Source: Acidipropionibacterium sp. (GTDB taxonomy: Bacteria > Actinomycetota > Actinomycetes > Propionibacteriales > Propionibacteriaceae). Taken from it: a stretch of 64,000 bases of DNA. A model generated the notes under the pieces. That model made no database searches, was not told the origin of the DNA, and was given only the letters and a program-made list of their open reading frames with translations. A program made the position numbers and the translations under genes. The stretch spans positions 1 to 64,000 of the forward strand of contig JALCLH010000002.1 in NCBI GenBank assembly GCA_022647765.1. The letters run 5' to 3'. Position 1 is the stretch's first letter. Each line of letters begins with the position of its first letter. Shown piece after piece: positions 63,845 to 64,000 of the stretch.

Positions 63845-64000
63845 TCAGCCGGCGAACCTGGCCAGCGCATCGGCGAACTGCCCGGGCCGCACCGGTAGAT
63901 CGGCGCGACGCCCGCGCACCTCGATCACCAGGTGCATCTGACTGCCGTTGACCAGCACGCTGGTGGTGATCCCACTGGCCAGCTCCATCCGGATCACGGT
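63845..64000 (-). CDS. Hypothetical protein, C-terminal part only
   Basis: Open from the window edge to TGA at 63845, giving 51 residues: RMELASGITTSVLVNGSQMH, then LVIEVRGRRADLPVRPGQFA, ending ARFAG. Beta-rich beginning and a helical end; not recognised. The N-terminus lies beyond the window. Confidence 0.5.
   Translation of the reverse strand, partial: TVIRMELASGITTSVLVNGSQMHLVIEVRGRRADLPVRPGQFADALARFAG

Overview
The window is high-GC DNA from an actinobacterium, most likely a member of the Propionibacteriaceae (Acidipropionibacterium/Propionibacterium type). This placement is inferred from gene content: a phosphofructokinase with the PPi-type lysine motif, a fused ADP-forming acyl-CoA synthetase, an MprAB-like two-component pair, a MarP-like protease, LGFP repeats and a B12-riboswitch operon. 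No rRNA or complete tRNA gene was found, so the species is not determined.

Layout. 0-6.9 kb: GH25 lysozyme with LGFP repeats (partial), MgtC-like membrane protein, small DivIVA-motif protein, GH13 glucosidase, a TetR regulator fused to a P-loop kinase, and a divergent MFS transporter. 6.9-10.7 kb: a heterodimeric ABC exporter. 11.5-14 kb: HNH nuclease with a repeat-encoded tail, then a toxin-antitoxin pair. 14-22 kb: tyrosine phosphatase, S51-like peptidase, MprAB-like pair plus a YibE/F membrane protein, Idi, MarP-like protease, a DUF3800-like protein. 22.6-23.2 kb: an IS21 remnant. 23-31 kb: YciI, DCC thioredoxin-like protein, old yellow enzyme, an NrtR-type regulator facing an SPFH/NAD-kinase-like operon with two palindromic operators, then a cysteine-rich leader peptide before a glutathionyl-hydroquinone-reductase-like gene. 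31-42 kb: TacA/TacT toxin-antitoxin pair, LysR and EamA genes, CmtR-like repressor with a P1B ATPase, and a membrane-anchored copper nitrite reductase with its regulator. 42-46 kb: a cobalamin riboswitch controlling a BtuFCD-like transporter with an FhuF-like Fe-S protein. 46-50 kb: Dps, HdeD-like protein, PPi-type phosphofructokinase, secreted leucine-rich-repeat protein. 50.4-54.8 kb: a rearranged region with an IS3 element inside a toxin-antitoxin locus, repeats and gene fragments. 54.8-64 kb: succinate-semialdehyde dehydrogenase, ABC exporter, phosphoglucomutase, ADP-forming acyl-CoA synthetase, acylphosphatase, two unknowns.

Two window-wide patterns stand out. First, about ten conserved genes each carry one or two single-base frameshifts, mostly at short G or C runs. 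This looks like residual sequencing or assembly error rather than decay, and I report these genes as single units. Second, there are at least thirteen long palindromes (54-81 bp) in several stem families. Most lie just after gene ends, one is inserted in frame inside the nitrite reductase gene, and some sit next to duplicated gene 3' ends. They look like mobile palindromic elements that may double as terminators.
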